64,000 nt of DNA, taken from assembly GCA_009594865.1 (NCBI GenBank), contig VOPT01000018.1, positions 35,819 through 99,818 on the forward strand. Reading direction: 5' to 3'. Below are positions 17,686 to 27,789 of the stretch, one piece after another. The position numbers and the translations under genes are program-made. Every line of letters starts with the position of its first letter. The first letter of the stretch is position 1. The notes under the pieces are model-generated. The model searched no databases. It was given only the letters and a program-made list of their open reading frames with translations, and was not told the origin of the DNA. Source of the stretch: Nitrospira sp. GTDB lineage: Bacteria; Nitrospirota; Nitrospiria; Nitrospirales; Nitrospiraceae.

Positions 17686-18186
17686 TTAGAGGGCTCCCTC
17701 CGTCACCATACGATCATCAGACCAACGTTGACGAAACAACAGATACAGTCCCGCGCCGACCGCCGCATCGAGTCCAGCCTGCACCAGCACAGTCGACCGC
17801 ACACCCAGCCAGACTTCATCCAGGCCAGCCGGATTCATCGAATAGAGAAAGACCGCGCTCGACAGGCAGGAAATGATGGCGAGGCCGGCTGTCATGACCG
17901 CCGGAGTGATGTGGGCCATATGCCGTCCGGCCAAGCCGGCGAGAAATCCGCTTCCGCCCTTCGTCACCACATTGATCCACAAATCTCCCGCAGACAGCAT
18001 GTCTTGAAAGCATCCCAACATGAGGCCGAGAATCAAACCGTCAAGCTCTCCGCCGAGAAACCCCACGAGGCAGGCCGCTATCAGGCCAAGGTCGGGGCGC
18101 ACACCAAACACGCCGGCGTAATGCAACAAGGTCGTCTGCAAGGGGACCACCACCAGCGCCAACAGCACGTACAACAGGAACTTCAT
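17686..18186 (-). CDS. mreD: Rod shape-determining protein MreD
   Basis: A 166-residue hydrophobic protein with about five membrane helices. It is in the conserved mreB-mreC-mreD order, its start overlapping the mreC stop by 4 bases. MreD links the MreB filament and MreC to RodA/PBP2. Sequence conservation in MreD is low, so the assignment rests on size, hydrophobicity and context. Confidence 0.9.
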   Translation of the reverse strand: MKFLLYVLLALVVVPLQTTLLHYAGVFGVRPDLGLIAACLVGFLGGELDGLILGLMLGCFQDMLSAGDLWINVVTKGGSGFLAGLAGRHMAHITPAVMTAGLAIISCLSSAVFLYSMNPAGLDEVWLGVRSTVLVQAGLDAAVGAGLYLLFRQRWSDDRMVTEGAL

Positions 18187-19064
18187 GGCTTCTTTCTGTC
18201 TCCATGAATGGCCTGAAGCAGCTTCTGCGCCGCATCGGCATCCTCATAGGGAGCGGTGATGATGAGCACTTCGTCTAGCTTCGAGAGATCTACCTCCGGC
18301 TCGATTTCGGCGGATTGAAAGAGATCCCCTTCCGACTTTTCGACCTGAATCAGGCTTCCGATAGCCAACCCTCGAGGAAACGCCCCGGTCAGCCCCGAGG
18401 TCACCACGCGATCGCCGGCCTGAACTCTCGATAACAGCGGAATGTACTTGAGCCGCGCGCGACCGTGACTGGTTCCCTCGACGATTCCCTCATCGCGAGT
18501 CCGCTGCACGACGCCGGCAATCGCATTATTCGGGTCGGTGACCAATAACACCACCGACGAGGTCGAATTGGTTTTCACCACCCGGCCGACAACACCGGCC
18601 GGGGTGATCACACCCATTTCAGTTCGCACTCCGTCACTCTCACCTTTATTGAGGATCATTCCGCGGTACCAGTTCGTGGCATCCCGCCCGATGACCTGCG
18701 CCGCCAGGGTCTGAGACGGCGATTGCTGCTTAAAATTCAGCAAGGTCTCATACCGTTGTACGGCGGTCATCGATTCCCGTAGCTGATTATTCTGTCCCTT
18801 GAGTAATTCAATGTCGCGATGAAGCTGACGATTTTCCTCATGCACACTCTGCAAGGCGACATAACCATTCCACATGTCGGCAATGCCGTGATCCACGGAG
18901 GAAAATGCGGCGAGTGGAAGACTGAGGACTTGACCGAGCGGTCCACCGACGTACTGCAGCAACCTCTGGCTTTGGCTAGGAAGAAGTAAGAGGGCGACGA
19001 GCAGGCAGGCGAACAAGACGATGGCGAGACGCCGGGTGCCGTATGTTGAGCGCGATATAGCCAT
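18183..19064 (-). CDS. mreC: Rod shape-determining protein MreC
   Basis: A 293-residue protein from ATG 19064; a GTG two codons upstream is also possible. It has one N-terminal membrane helix (about 12-30), a coiled coil (about 65-100, VHEENRQLHRDIELLKGQN) and a periplasmic double beta-barrel domain with GVVGRVVKTN, VLLVTDPNNAIAG and GDRVVTSGLTGAFPRG. MreC scaffolds PBP2 activation outside the membrane. It is coupled to mreD downstream and follows mreB. Confidence 0.95.
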   Translation of the reverse strand: MAISRSTYGTRRLAIVLFACLLVALLLLPSQSQRLLQYVGGPLGQVLSLPLAAFSSVDHGIADMWNGYVALQSVHEENRQLHRDIELLKGQNNQLRESMTAVQRYETLLNFKQQSPSQTLAAQVIGRDATNWYRGMILNKGESDGVRTEMGVITPAGVVGRVVKTNSTSSVVLLVTDPNNAIAGVVQRTRDEGIVEGTSHGRARLKYIPLLSRVQAGDRVVTSGLTGAFPRGLAIGSLIQVEKSEGDLFQSAEIEPEVDLSKLDEVLIITAPYEDADAAQKLLQAIHGDRKKP

Positions 19065-19082
19065 CCACACTCGGGATGGAGG

Positions 19083-20162
<1,080 letters not shown>

Positions 20163-20180
20163 TCAGCAGTATCGAGGCAT

Positions 20181-20639
20181 TCAGTCCGATACATCCAGCT
20201 GTCCGCTCTCCAGCACTTGCGTCTTGGCAATTTCATCGCCCAACCGACGACCTTGTTCGTTCCCGATGACCAACAACCCTTCCAGCGACAGGACCGCGCC
20301 CCACCCGATCCAACCCACATACGGTATTTCAAACGCCAGCTGTGCCAGACCGCAGGGGAGATTACGAATAATCGACTCCCGGAATCCCGCCGGGTCCCGC
20401 GTACGGGGGACGATGGTTTGAAGTCCGATCAACCGCTTTCCGACACTGCGACCACCACCAAACCCGTCAGCCAACAGGAGATAGGCAAGTCCGGCCAGGA
20501 CACCGATGGGAGAGACCAGTTTGCTCACCGCCGCAACGATCAGAAGATCGATCATTTTTGCGATGAAGCGATTCAGCACCTGGGCCTTGGGATAGACGCC
20601 CAGTTCGACCGGGCTGCGCCCGATTGCCTCCTCCGCCAC
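20181..20639 (-). CDS. RDD-family membrane protein
   Basis: A membrane protein of about 152 residues when started at GTG 20639, which has GGGGAG seven bases upstream; the frame is open back to 20810 but that would overlap the divergent gene. The RDD signature is visible (RFIAKMIDLLIV, then GRSVGKRLIGLQTIV), with about three membrane segments. RDD proteins are thought to be transporters or ion antiporters, but the substrate is unknown. It sits just upstream of mreB on the same strand. Confidence 0.75.
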   Translation of the reverse strand: MAEEAIGRSPVELGVYPKAQVLNRFIAKMIDLLIVAAVSKLVSPIGVLAGLAYLLLADGFGGGRSVGKRLIGLQTIVPRTRDPAGFRESIIRNLPCGLAQLAFEIPYVGWIGWGAVLSLEGLLVIGNEQGRRLGDEIAKTQVLESGQLDVSD

Positions 20640-20802
20640 CGGAAATCTCCCCAATTCTTCGACACTATAGCAAATCTCTGTGACCTGCACAAACAAAGTC
20701 GCAATCTTCTCGCACCCGCGCTCCACGCACTTCTTCCTCTTGCCTTTGTTGTCGTCGCCTGAGTAGAATCCGCGAAACCCCTGCCGAGAAGAGGCGCATT
20801 CA

Positions 20803-21501
20803 ATGATCAAATTATTACGCGAAGCTGCACACGACTATCCGTGGTTTCTGAAGTCCATCATGGGCACGCTTGCCCTGGCGTTCGTCATTACGATGGGCTG
20901 GTGGGGATTCGGCGACCAAGCCGGCAATGTGGTGGCGTCGGTCGGGGATCAAGTCGTGCCGCTGGATGAATATCGTCGCGCCTATGAAAATACGTATCGC
21001 TTTTACAAAGACAAAGGCCAAAACGACATCAAGGATGAGTTCCTCAAGCAGTTTGTGCTCGAACAACTGATCGATAACCGCATGTGGCTGCACGTGGCGA
21101 AGGAAATGGGGCTCTCGGTCTCAGACGAAGATTTGCGGAAAGCTATCATGCAGCGAACGGAGTTCCAGAAGAATGGCAGCTTCGATCCCGAGTCCTATCG
21201 TCGGCTGCTGGCGGCGAATCGCTTGACCCCCGCATTGTTCGAGGCCATGGAAGCCAAGGACATTCTCACCAACAAAGCGCGGCTGGTCATCATGGACGCC
21301 GTAGCCCTGACACCGGCTGAACATGCAGAGGCTCAGACACTGGTGGCGCGCGAAGGTGAATCTGATCCGGCCAAAGCCGCCATTGCAAAGGAACGGGTCT
21401 TCCAGAATCTGCTGTTCCAAAAACAGCAGCGGGCATTAATGGCCTATTCGGAATCGATGAAGAGCAAAGTTCCCGTGAAAATTCACAAAGAGCTTATGTA
21501 A
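20803..21501 (+). CDS. Membrane-anchored SurA/PpiD N-terminal-like chaperone domain protein
   Basis: A 232-residue protein with one N-terminal helix (about 15-36) and a helical domain of SurA_N/PpiD type (about 45-190; GDQVVPLDEYRRAYENT, LEQLIDNRMWLHVAKEMGL, FDPESYRRLLAANRLTP). PpiD-like proteins are periplasmic folding factors anchored in the inner membrane. The parvulin isomerase domain that normally follows is absent, so it is a chaperone-like module only, or a truncated relative. It is the only plus-strand gene between 9.3 and 34.9 kb and overlaps the end of queA by 8 bases. Confidence 0.8.
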   Translation: MIKLLREAAHDYPWFLKSIMGTLALAFVITMGWWGFGDQAGNVVASVGDQVVPLDEYRRAYENTYRFYKDKGQNDIKDEFLKQFVLEQLIDNRMWLHVAKEMGLSVSDEDLRKAIMQRTEFQKNGSFDPESYRRLLAANRLTPALFEAMEAKDILTNKARLVIMDAVALTPAEHAEAQTLVAREGESDPAKAAIAKERVFQNLLFQKQQRALMAYSESMKSKVPVKIHKELM

Positions 21502-22534
21502 CGGTGGGCACTCCCCCCGCGATCAACATCGCATCCCCGTAACTATAGAACCGATATCGTTCAACCACTGCCTCTTCGTAGGCAGCTCGAAGCGGTTCCA
21601 ATCCCACAAACGCAGAGACCAGCATGAGCAGCGTCGTTCGCGGCAGGTGGAAATTGGTCACCAGCGCGTCGATGACCTGAAATTCAAACCCGGGTGTGAT
21701 GAATAAATCGGCCGGTCCCTGGAACGGCTGGATTCCACGACCTGCGTGGCCTGCGGTCTCTAATGCACGCACCACCGTCGTTCCAACCGCCACCACCCGA
21801 TTTCCTCGCTGGTGTGCCTGGCGAATCTGCTCGACCGTGCGAGCAGTCACCTCCACCTGCTCGGCCAGCATCCGGTGTTCTTCAATCCGGTCGCTCTTCA
21901 CGCTGCGGAACGTGCCGGGCCCCACGTGCAATGTCACCTCCGCCATCTCAATGCCTTTGGCGGTCAAGGTCTCCACTAATTCTGGCGTAAAATGAAGTCC
22001 CGCCGTCGGGGCCGCAATGGCGCCCTCCTGTTGAGCGAACATGGTTTGATACCAGTGCTGGTCGTCCGGCGAGGGCTCGCGTTTGATATAAGGCGGCAGC
22101 GGCATCGTACCGGTGGCATGCATGAGGTCATAGACGCTCGTCACCCCCGCCACCTTCATTGTGGTCCTGGCCTGACTCCGTTCCACGATTTCCCCGCACC
22201 CGCCGCCTGGAAAATCAATCAGCGATCCCGGCTTGAACCGTCCCTTGATCAGCACTTCCCACAGGCCCTGCCCCAGATCCTGCACAAACAGCAGGTCAAG
22301 CAGTTTCCCCGTCGAACGCGTCCGGCCCGGCATTCGCGCCGGCATGACCTTGGTGTTGTTCACGACAATGAGATCCCCTGGTTGGAGCAGCAATGGAAGA
22401 TCCGCCACCCGGCGGTGCATCCGCGCGTGGCTGCTGCGGTCCATGACCAGCAGACGCGCATCATGACGAGGCATCACCGGATGGTCGGCCACAAGCGCCG
22501 GATCAAATGGGAAATCAAACTCGCTGAGCAACAT
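21494..22534 (-). CDS. queA: tRNA preQ1(34) S-adenosylmethionine ribosyltransferase-isomerase
   Basis: A 346-residue enzyme that transfers and rearranges the ribosyl part of SAM to make epoxyqueuosine in the tRNA wobble position. Family features include the N-terminal FDFPFDPALVADHP, VVNNTKVMPAR, IAAPTAGLHFTPEL, TLHVGPGTFRSVK and the C-terminal FHLPRTTLLMLVSAF. Length is typical. It abuts the SpoIID-domain gene upstream and ends in an 8-base convergent overlap with the SurA_N-like gene. Confidence 0.96.
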   Translation of the reverse strand: MLLSEFDFPFDPALVADHPVMPRHDARLLVMDRSSHARMHRRVADLPLLLQPGDLIVVNNTKVMPARMPGRTRSTGKLLDLLFVQDLGQGLWEVLIKGRFKPGSLIDFPGGGCGEIVERSQARTTMKVAGVTSVYDLMHATGTMPLPPYIKREPSPDDQHWYQTMFAQQEGAIAAPTAGLHFTPELVETLTAKGIEMAEVTLHVGPGTFRSVKSDRIEEHRMLAEQVEVTARTVEQIRQAHQRGNRVVAVGTTVVRALETAGHAGRGIQPFQGPADLFITPGFEFQVIDALVTNFHLPRTTLLMLVSAFVGLEPLRAAYEEAVVERYRFYSYGDAMLIAGGVPTVT

Positions 22535-23742
22535 CAGGGGGTTGGAATAACCGGCATCATCAACTGCGACAAGGCCGAGTTACGTAATTCGGTTCCAGGA
22601 TAGTAATACTGCAGGATACTGCTGTACGAATACCCGAGTTCAGCCAATTCTTTTGCGCCCCACTGACACAGCCCCACCGCATGGCCTGCGCCGTAACCGG
22701 CGAACACCACCTCGGCGCCGATCGATTCCACCTCGAATTGCGTGCTCGGAATGACGGTATACCCCGCCGCCTTGCGAAGGTCTTCGCCGCGTAACAGCGT
22801 CTCCCCGCCGGAATGCAAAATCCGCAAGCGCGCGACTCTCCCGGCGCGACTGAAGGCGATGGGCGTCATCGTCGCGATGGTTCCCACTGCGAATCCCTGA
22901 TGGCGCAGGTTCTTTTCGAGCTGTTCGATTTTCACACTGGCCTTCCACTGATAATAGGGCGACTCCAGGTCGAAGGGACATTCGACCCCCTTAAGGTACG
23001 GGAGATCTTTATTGGCCCAGACGTTCACCGCATCTTCCGTCGGTCCGGCAGCGGTGGAAGAGAAGGCGGCATAAATGGGAGCCTGCTGATGCGTCACGAC
23101 AATGCTCCTGGTCGACTCGACGGCATCTTCAACCCGATGATCGACCCCGGTGCGGCCACGATAGACCTGATCTTGAATGGTGGCCATGACGTCATAGTCC
23201 CGCGCGGCACTGAGCATCTTGTTATACAAGGCATATGTCCGCGCCGCCACGGCCTGCACCTTTAGCATCTCCGGATGCCAGGCCGAACTGACTTCGGATG
23301 GCACCACGCCCTTCACATATTCCTCCAAATCCACCTGATTGACGACAGCGACCGCATGCCCTTTGCGCGACACCCGCACGGTTCCACTGATCGGAAGAGG
23401 AGTGGCAGCGGATCCTCCCTCTTTCCCCACGACCAGGGTCAGATTGTGCCGCAGGGATCGGATGAGTACCTGTCCGCCCATAATACGTCGGCCATCCACA
23501 TGTAAGCCGTCCGCTCTGGCGGTGAGATGGATTGGTCCATGCAAGGTTTTCGTGTCGCCCGTCTCCGTCACAAGAGCCAGCGGCCCCTCGGAGCGCACAT
23601 CGACGAACGGCGCTTCCTGTACGAGTAAGACACGAATGGATTCGGCTGAGGCAGACTGCGCGCAGACGATACCAGCGAGCGTCATGACTCCCGCTGCGAC
23701 GAAACTGAAGGCGCGATGTGGAATCAGCGGCGAAAGATCCAT
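22534..23742 (-). CDS. Exported SpoIID/LytB-domain protein
   Basis: About 402 residues from ATG 23742, giving a full signal peptide that ends in QSASA. A SpoIID/LytB domain covers most of the mature protein (VNQVDLEEYVKGVVPSEV, VQAVAARTYALY, and GYGAGHAVGLCQWGA near the end). In Bacillus SpoIID is a lytic transglycosylase and LytB an amidase enhancer; here a peptidoglycan-remodelling role is inferred, not sporulation. It overlaps the DUF2905 gene end by 19 bases and touches queA, so all are likely one transcript. Confidence 0.82.
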   Translation of the reverse strand: MDLSPLIPHRAFSFVAAGVMTLAGIVCAQSASAESIRVLLVQEAPFVDVRSEGPLALVTETGDTKTLHGPIHLTARADGLHVDGRRIMGGQVLIRSLRHNLTLVVGKEGGSAATPLPISGTVRVSRKGHAVAVVNQVDLEEYVKGVVPSEVSSAWHPEMLKVQAVAARTYALYNKMLSAARDYDVMATIQDQVYRGRTGVDHRVEDAVESTRSIVVTHQQAPIYAAFSSTAAGPTEDAVNVWANKDLPYLKGVECPFDLESPYYQWKASVKIEQLEKNLRHQGFAVGTIATMTPIAFSRAGRVARLRILHSGGETLLRGEDLRKAAGYTVIPSTQFEVESIGAEVVFAGYGAGHAVGLCQWGAKELAELGYSYSSILQYYYPGTELRNSALSQLMMPVIPTP

Positions 23743-23978
23743 GAAAGGATATAGAACACAACGCTCAACAGAATGCTGAGCACAAGACTGGTTGCAATCG
23801 GCACGTAGAGACTGAATCGCTCTCGCGTAATCGACAGATCGCCGGGTAATCGACCGATCCATCCGAAGGCCGCGCCGGCACTGGACCATCGTTCAACCAG
23901 CGTCAGCAGCACGCCAACGCCGGCCAGGACCAGTCCTGCGATGATGAACAGCCGACCGATCCCGTTCCAGGCATCCAT
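23724..23978 (-). CDS. DUF2905 family small membrane protein
   Basis: An 84-residue protein with two membrane helices (about 7-27 and 58-80) flanking a loop with GRLPGDLSITRERFSLYVPI, the hallmark of DUF2905. Function is unknown in the family. It lies between asd (3 bases upstream) and the SpoIID-domain gene, a common DUF2905 neighbourhood with envelope and queuosine genes. Confidence 0.85.
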   Translation of the reverse strand: MDAWNGIGRLFIIAGLVLAGVGVLLTLVERWSSAGAAFGWIGRLPGDLSITRERFSLYVPIATSLVLSILLSVVFYILSWIFRR

Positions 23979-23981
23979 AGT

Positions 23982-25001
23982 TCATTGTATCAAACATTCG
24001 GCAATTTGAACGGCATTCAGCGCAGCGCCCTTCCGGAGATTGTCGCTGACGACCCACAGATTCAGTCCATTGGTGATGGACTCGTCGACGCGCACCCGTC
24101 CGACATAGACCTCGTCCTTGCCGGAAACGTCGAACGGCATGGGATAAAGTTTCTTTAACGGATCGTCATAGACAATGACGCCAGACATCTCGGCGATGGC
24201 TGCCCGCGCATCGTTGGCCTTCAATGGGCGCTCGAGTTCCACGTTAATCGCTTCGGAATGGCAGCGCAGCACCGGGACACGTACAGTGGTGGCGGTCACA
24301 CGGAGCTCAGGCATCTCCAGTATCTTGCGCGTCTCCTGGACAATTTTGACTTCTTCAGAACAATCTCCGCCGTCTCCAAACGACCCGACTTGCGGCAAGA
24401 GGTTGAAGGCAATCTGATAGGGGTAGACCTGCACTTTCACATCCTGGAAGGAAATCAGCGCCTTGGTCTGGTCCACTAATTCATCCATGGCGGCTGATCC
24501 GGTCCCGGACACCGATTGAAAGGTGGTCACCACAACACGTTTGATCCCCGCAACATCGCGCAACGGCTTGAGCGCCATCACTAACGGGGTGGTCGTACAG
24601 TTCGGAATGGCCACGATGCCGCGCTTCATCGACTGGAGCGCCGCCGCATTCACCTCCGGCACAACGAGTGGAACGTTTGGATCCATCCGGAACACAGCAC
24701 TGTCATCGATGACCACAATGCCGGCCGCGCCCAACCGGACGCCATAGTCCCGGCTGATGGCATCGGTCGCGGAAATGAACGCAATGTCTACTCCCGCAAA
24801 CGAAGAGGCCTCCGTCAGCTCCTCCACTTTGTATTCTTTGCCCTGACAGGAGAGCATCTCACCGGCCGAACGCTTCGACGAAAACAGCCGCAGCGTCTCA
24901 ATCGGGAAATTACGTTCTTCCAGAATCTCGAGACTTTCTTTCCCGACCGCTCCCGTAGCCCCCAGCACCGCTACCGTATAGGCCTGCTTCTTCTTCAACA
25001 T
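23982..25001 (-). CDS. asd: Aspartate-semialdehyde dehydrogenase
   Basis: A 339-residue NADP enzyme that reduces aspartyl phosphate to the semialdehyde, the branch point to lysine/diaminopimelate, threonine and methionine. ATG 25001 gives a standard start (VAVLGATGAVGKESLEILEE); the frame extends upstream into the NHL gene and was not used. The catalytic Cys lies in IPNCTTTPLVMAL, with FQSVSGTGSAAMDEL further on. It ends the long biosynthetic run that starts at ilvB. Confidence 0.96.
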   Translation of the reverse strand: MLKKKQAYTVAVLGATGAVGKESLEILEERNFPIETLRLFSSKRSAGEMLSCQGKEYKVEELTEASSFAGVDIAFISATDAISRDYGVRLGAAGIVVIDDSAVFRMDPNVPLVVPEVNAAALQSMKRGIVAIPNCTTTPLVMALKPLRDVAGIKRVVVTTFQSVSGTGSAAMDELVDQTKALISFQDVKVQVYPYQIAFNLLPQVGSFGDGGDCSEEVKIVQETRKILEMPELRVTATTVRVPVLRCHSEAINVELERPLKANDARAAIAEMSGVIVYDDPLKKLYPMPFDVSGKDEVYVGRVRVDESITNGLNLWVVSDNLRKGAALNAVQIAECLIQ

Positions 25002-25011
25002 GATACTGTCC

Positions 25012-26226
25012 TTACGCAGTCGCTGTGAGAACCCTGATGCGGTGATTGAACGTATCCGCCACATATACGGTTCCGGTCGCATCGACTGCTACGCCGAATG
25101 GATAACTGAGACTGCCTGCCAATGCGTCGCCGGCGTCGCCCCCGAACTGTGCGACGCCGGTCCCTGACAAGCGCGTGATGGTTTTCGTGCGCCCATTCCA
25201 GACTCGAATCAAATGACTGTCTGAATCCGTGATATACACGTTCCCATCGTGATCAACGGCCAAGCCGGCTGGACGTGAGAGACTTGGTGACGCAGGCTCC
25301 TCAGGGCCCTGATAGCGGTAGGTGCCGCCGTCTCCCGCCACCGTGGCAATCTGACCCGTCACCGGATCGACCGACCGTATCCGGCTGTTGAAAGTATCCG
25401 CGATATACAACAGCCCATCATCGCCAACTGCCACGCCGCTCGGCCCTGCCAAACTGGTCTGCACAGCCGACACCTGATCGCCGCTGTAAGCCGCCGATCC
25501 GTCGCCGGCCGCCGTGGTGATGATCCCGGTTGCGAAGTCGACTCGGCGAACGCGATTATTGCTTTGATCGGCAATGTACAGGGCCTCATCAGTCACGGCT
25601 AAGCCAGTAGGCTCGTTGATTGCCGCCTGGACCGCCGGTCCGCCGTCGCCGGAATACCGCGCCTGACCTGTGCCGGCCATGTGGGTGATGATTCCGGTTT
25701 TCGCGTCGACCTTTCGAACACGATGATTCATCGTGTCGGCAATGTAGAGGTTCCCCGCACGATCCACGGCCACGGCACTTGGAAAGTTCAGCCGCGCGCG
25801 GCGAGCCGGGCCTCCGTCTCCTGATTCCTGCTCAATGGTCAGACGTCCTCCGGTGACATACCGGACGGTACCGCTCAGATCCGTGACCTGGGTGTACGCC
25901 TTCGTGCTGTCTGCCGAGGTGTCGGCAAAAGGATCCTCTTCTTCTTGCGATGCCATCGCGACAGGCTCCGGCGTCATCATGGCTCCCGCCGTTGCGCCAA
26001 GCCCCACTCCAGCGACCGTCGCGATCATGCCTGTTTTCCGATCGACCCGGCGCACGACGTGATTCTCCGAGTCCGCAATATAGACATTTCCTTCACGGTC
26101 GACACAGAGCCCTTTCGGCTCATTCAACGAGGCAGCTCCCGCAGGTCCCCCGTCGCCGGCATATCCAGGCTCGCCGGTCCCCGCAAGCGTGGCGATGACT
26201 CTGTATTGTGTGGCGCTGATCGTCAT
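25012..26226 (-). CDS. NHL-repeat beta-propeller protein
   Basis: A 404-residue protein built of about six NHL repeats, each with a pattern like GDGGPA-x-A-x-LN-P and V-D-x-x-GN-x-YIADS-x-NHR-VR. This predicts a six-bladed beta-propeller. A segment of about 40 residues rich in Glu/Asp, Ala and Thr (about 90-130) interrupts the second blade. No signal peptide is seen, so it is probably cytoplasmic, unusual for this type. It lies between leuB and asd; its role there is unknown. Confidence 0.85.
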   Translation of the reverse strand: MTISATQYRVIATLAGTGEPGYAGDGGPAGAASLNEPKGLCVDREGNVYIADSENHVVRRVDRKTGMIATVAGVGLGATAGAMMTPEPVAMASQEEEDPFADTSADSTKAYTQVTDLSGTVRYVTGGRLTIEQESGDGGPARRARLNFPSAVAVDRAGNLYIADTMNHRVRKVDAKTGIITHMAGTGQARYSGDGGPAVQAAINEPTGLAVTDEALYIADQSNNRVRRVDFATGIITTAAGDGSAAYSGDQVSAVQTSLAGPSGVAVGDDGLLYIADTFNSRIRSVDPVTGQIATVAGDGGTYRYQGPEEPASPSLSRPAGLAVDHDGNVYITDSDSHLIRVWNGRTKTITRLSGTGVAQFGGDAGDALAGSLSYPFGVAVDATGTVYVADTFNHRIRVLTATA

Positions 26227-26229
26227 GGC

Positions 26230-27306
26230 TCAGGCGGGAAGATTCTTCACAATCGCATCGCCCATCTCGGTGGTCCCGACCAACCGCATGCCTTCGGCAT
26301 GAATGTCTTTGGTACGGAATCCCAATTCCAGGGTCTTCACAATCGCCTGCTCAATAGCCGCGGCCTCCTTGTCCAACTGAAACGCGTAGGCTAGCATCAT
26401 CGCTCCGGAAGCGATGGTGGCAATCGGATTGGCAATATTCTTTCCAGCGATGTCCGGCGCGCTCCCATGAATCGGTTCAAAGAGGCCGACCTTGGCGCCG
26501 ACACTGGCGGAAGGCAGCATGCCGATCGATCCGGTCAGCATCGCGGCTTCGTCGCTCAAGATGTCGCCGAAGATATTGTTGCAGAGGAGGACATCGAATT
26601 GACGTGGATTGCGCACCAGCTGCATGGCGCAATTGTCGACATAGATGTGGCTCAGAGTTACGTCGGCATAGTTTTTGTGAACGTCTGTCACCACTCGCCG
26701 CCATAATTCGGAGGACTCCAGCACATTGGCCTTGTCGACCGACATGACCTTCTTGCGACGCTTGCGGGCCGCTTCGAACGCCACCACCGCAATGCGGCGA
26801 ATTTCTTCGGTCGTATAGACCTCCGTATTGAACCCGCGCTCTCCGCCACCGGGCAGTTTTTCTACGCCCTTCGGTTTGCCGAAATAGATGCCGCCGGTCA
26901 GCTCGCGGATCACGAGCATATCGATCCCCTCGATGACCTCCCGTCGCAAGGTGGAGGCATCGGCAAGCATGGGATAGAGTTTCGCCGGGCGCAAATTCGC
27001 GTAGAGCCCCAGCTGTTCGCGGAGACCAAGCAAGGCTCGCTCGGGACGGATACTGTAATCCAGGCCTTCCCATTTGGGCCCGCCGACGGCTCCAAGCAAG
27101 ACGGCATCGCTGTGTTTGGCGAGTGCGAGTGTCTCTGCCGGAAGAGGAACTCCGACCTTATCAATGGCGTGGCCACCCACATCTGCCGATTGAAATTCAA
27201 ACGTGTGCCCGAACCGCTCCGCCACCGTCTTTAAGACCTTGACCGCTTCGGGAACAATTTCACGGCCGACTCCATCTCCGGCCAGGACTGCGATTTTTGC
27301 TTTCAC
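26230..27306 (-). CDS. leuB: 3-isopropylmalate dehydrogenase
   Basis: A 358-residue NAD enzyme that oxidises and decarboxylates 3-isopropylmalate in leucine synthesis. Family motifs: [67 protein letters not shown] and [13 protein letters not shown]. It follows the cupin gene and leuA in the same direction and so should come under the leuA T-box. leuC and leuD are not in the window. Confidence 0.97.
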   Translation of the reverse strand: MKAKIAVLAGDGVGREIVPEAVKVLKTVAERFGHTFEFQSADVGGHAIDKVGVPLPAETLALAKHSDAVLLGAVGGPKWEGLDYSIRPERALLGLREQLGLYANLRPAKLYPMLADASTLRREVIEGIDMLVIRELTGGIYFGKPKGVEKLPGGGERGFNTEVYTTEEIRRIAVVAFEAARKRRKKVMSVDKANVLESSELWRRVVTDVHKNYADVTLSHIYVDNCAMQLVRNPRQFDVLLCNNIFGDILSDEAAMLTGSIGMLPSASVGAKVGLFEPIHGSAPDIAGKNIANPIATIASGAMMLAYAFQLDKEAAAIEQAIVKTLELGFRTKDIHAEGMRLVGTTEMGDAIVKNLPA

Positions 27307-27324
27307 GTCGCGCTCTCCTCTTGG

Positions 27325-27687
27325 CTATTCAACGACTGCCTCATCTTCCGCCTTCCAGGCGGGATCGACCAGGCAGAGAAACTCGATCGATTCCGTTCCG
27401 GTATTGATCAGCGACTGTTTGGCTCCCGGCGGCACATAGATGACGGAGCCTGCCTGCACCGCCGTCGACGCCTCTTCCACCTTCATCACGCCACGCCCGG
27501 CGATGAAGTAATAGACCTCGGACGATTTCAGACGATGCCACAGGGACTGCTGGCCCGGATCGAGCAATCCATGGGCGAGGCTATAGCCTAACGTCAGGTC
27601 GGCCTTTCCCGGATGCAGCAATTCCCGCAACCTGGTATGGTCACCCGCGAGAAATTCAGGGCATTGTTGAAGGTGCGTGCTGAACAT
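27325..27687 (-). CDS. Single-domain cupin protein
   Basis: A 120-residue protein with one cupin fold: metal-site motif 1 around HRLKSSEVYYFIAGRG and motif 2 around VPPGAKQSLINTGTESI. The first His and the Glu are present, while the His normally near PPGxxH is Gln here, so metal binding may be altered. Cupins of this size act as isomerases or small-molecule sensors. It lies between leuA and leuB; a role linked to leucine synthesis is not established. Confidence 0.75.
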   Translation of the reverse strand: MFSTHLQQCPEFLAGDHTRLRELLHPGKADLTLGYSLAHGLLDPGQQSLWHRLKSSEVYYFIAGRGVMKVEEASTAVQAGSVIYVPPGAKQSLINTGTESIEFLCLVDPAWKAEDEAVVE

Positions 27688-27789
27688 CGTGCGCCGATTC
27701 TGATGCTGGGGGCAATGAACGATATCACCCCGCCCTGACCAGCGCGGATACGCTGACCAGGACGGAGGAATCTACCCTGCAGGTTGGGA

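Noticed and set aside
27688..27789. Possible hairpin between leuA and the cupin gene
   Set aside because: The two CTGACCAG copies are direct, not inverted, repeats, so they do not form a hairpin.
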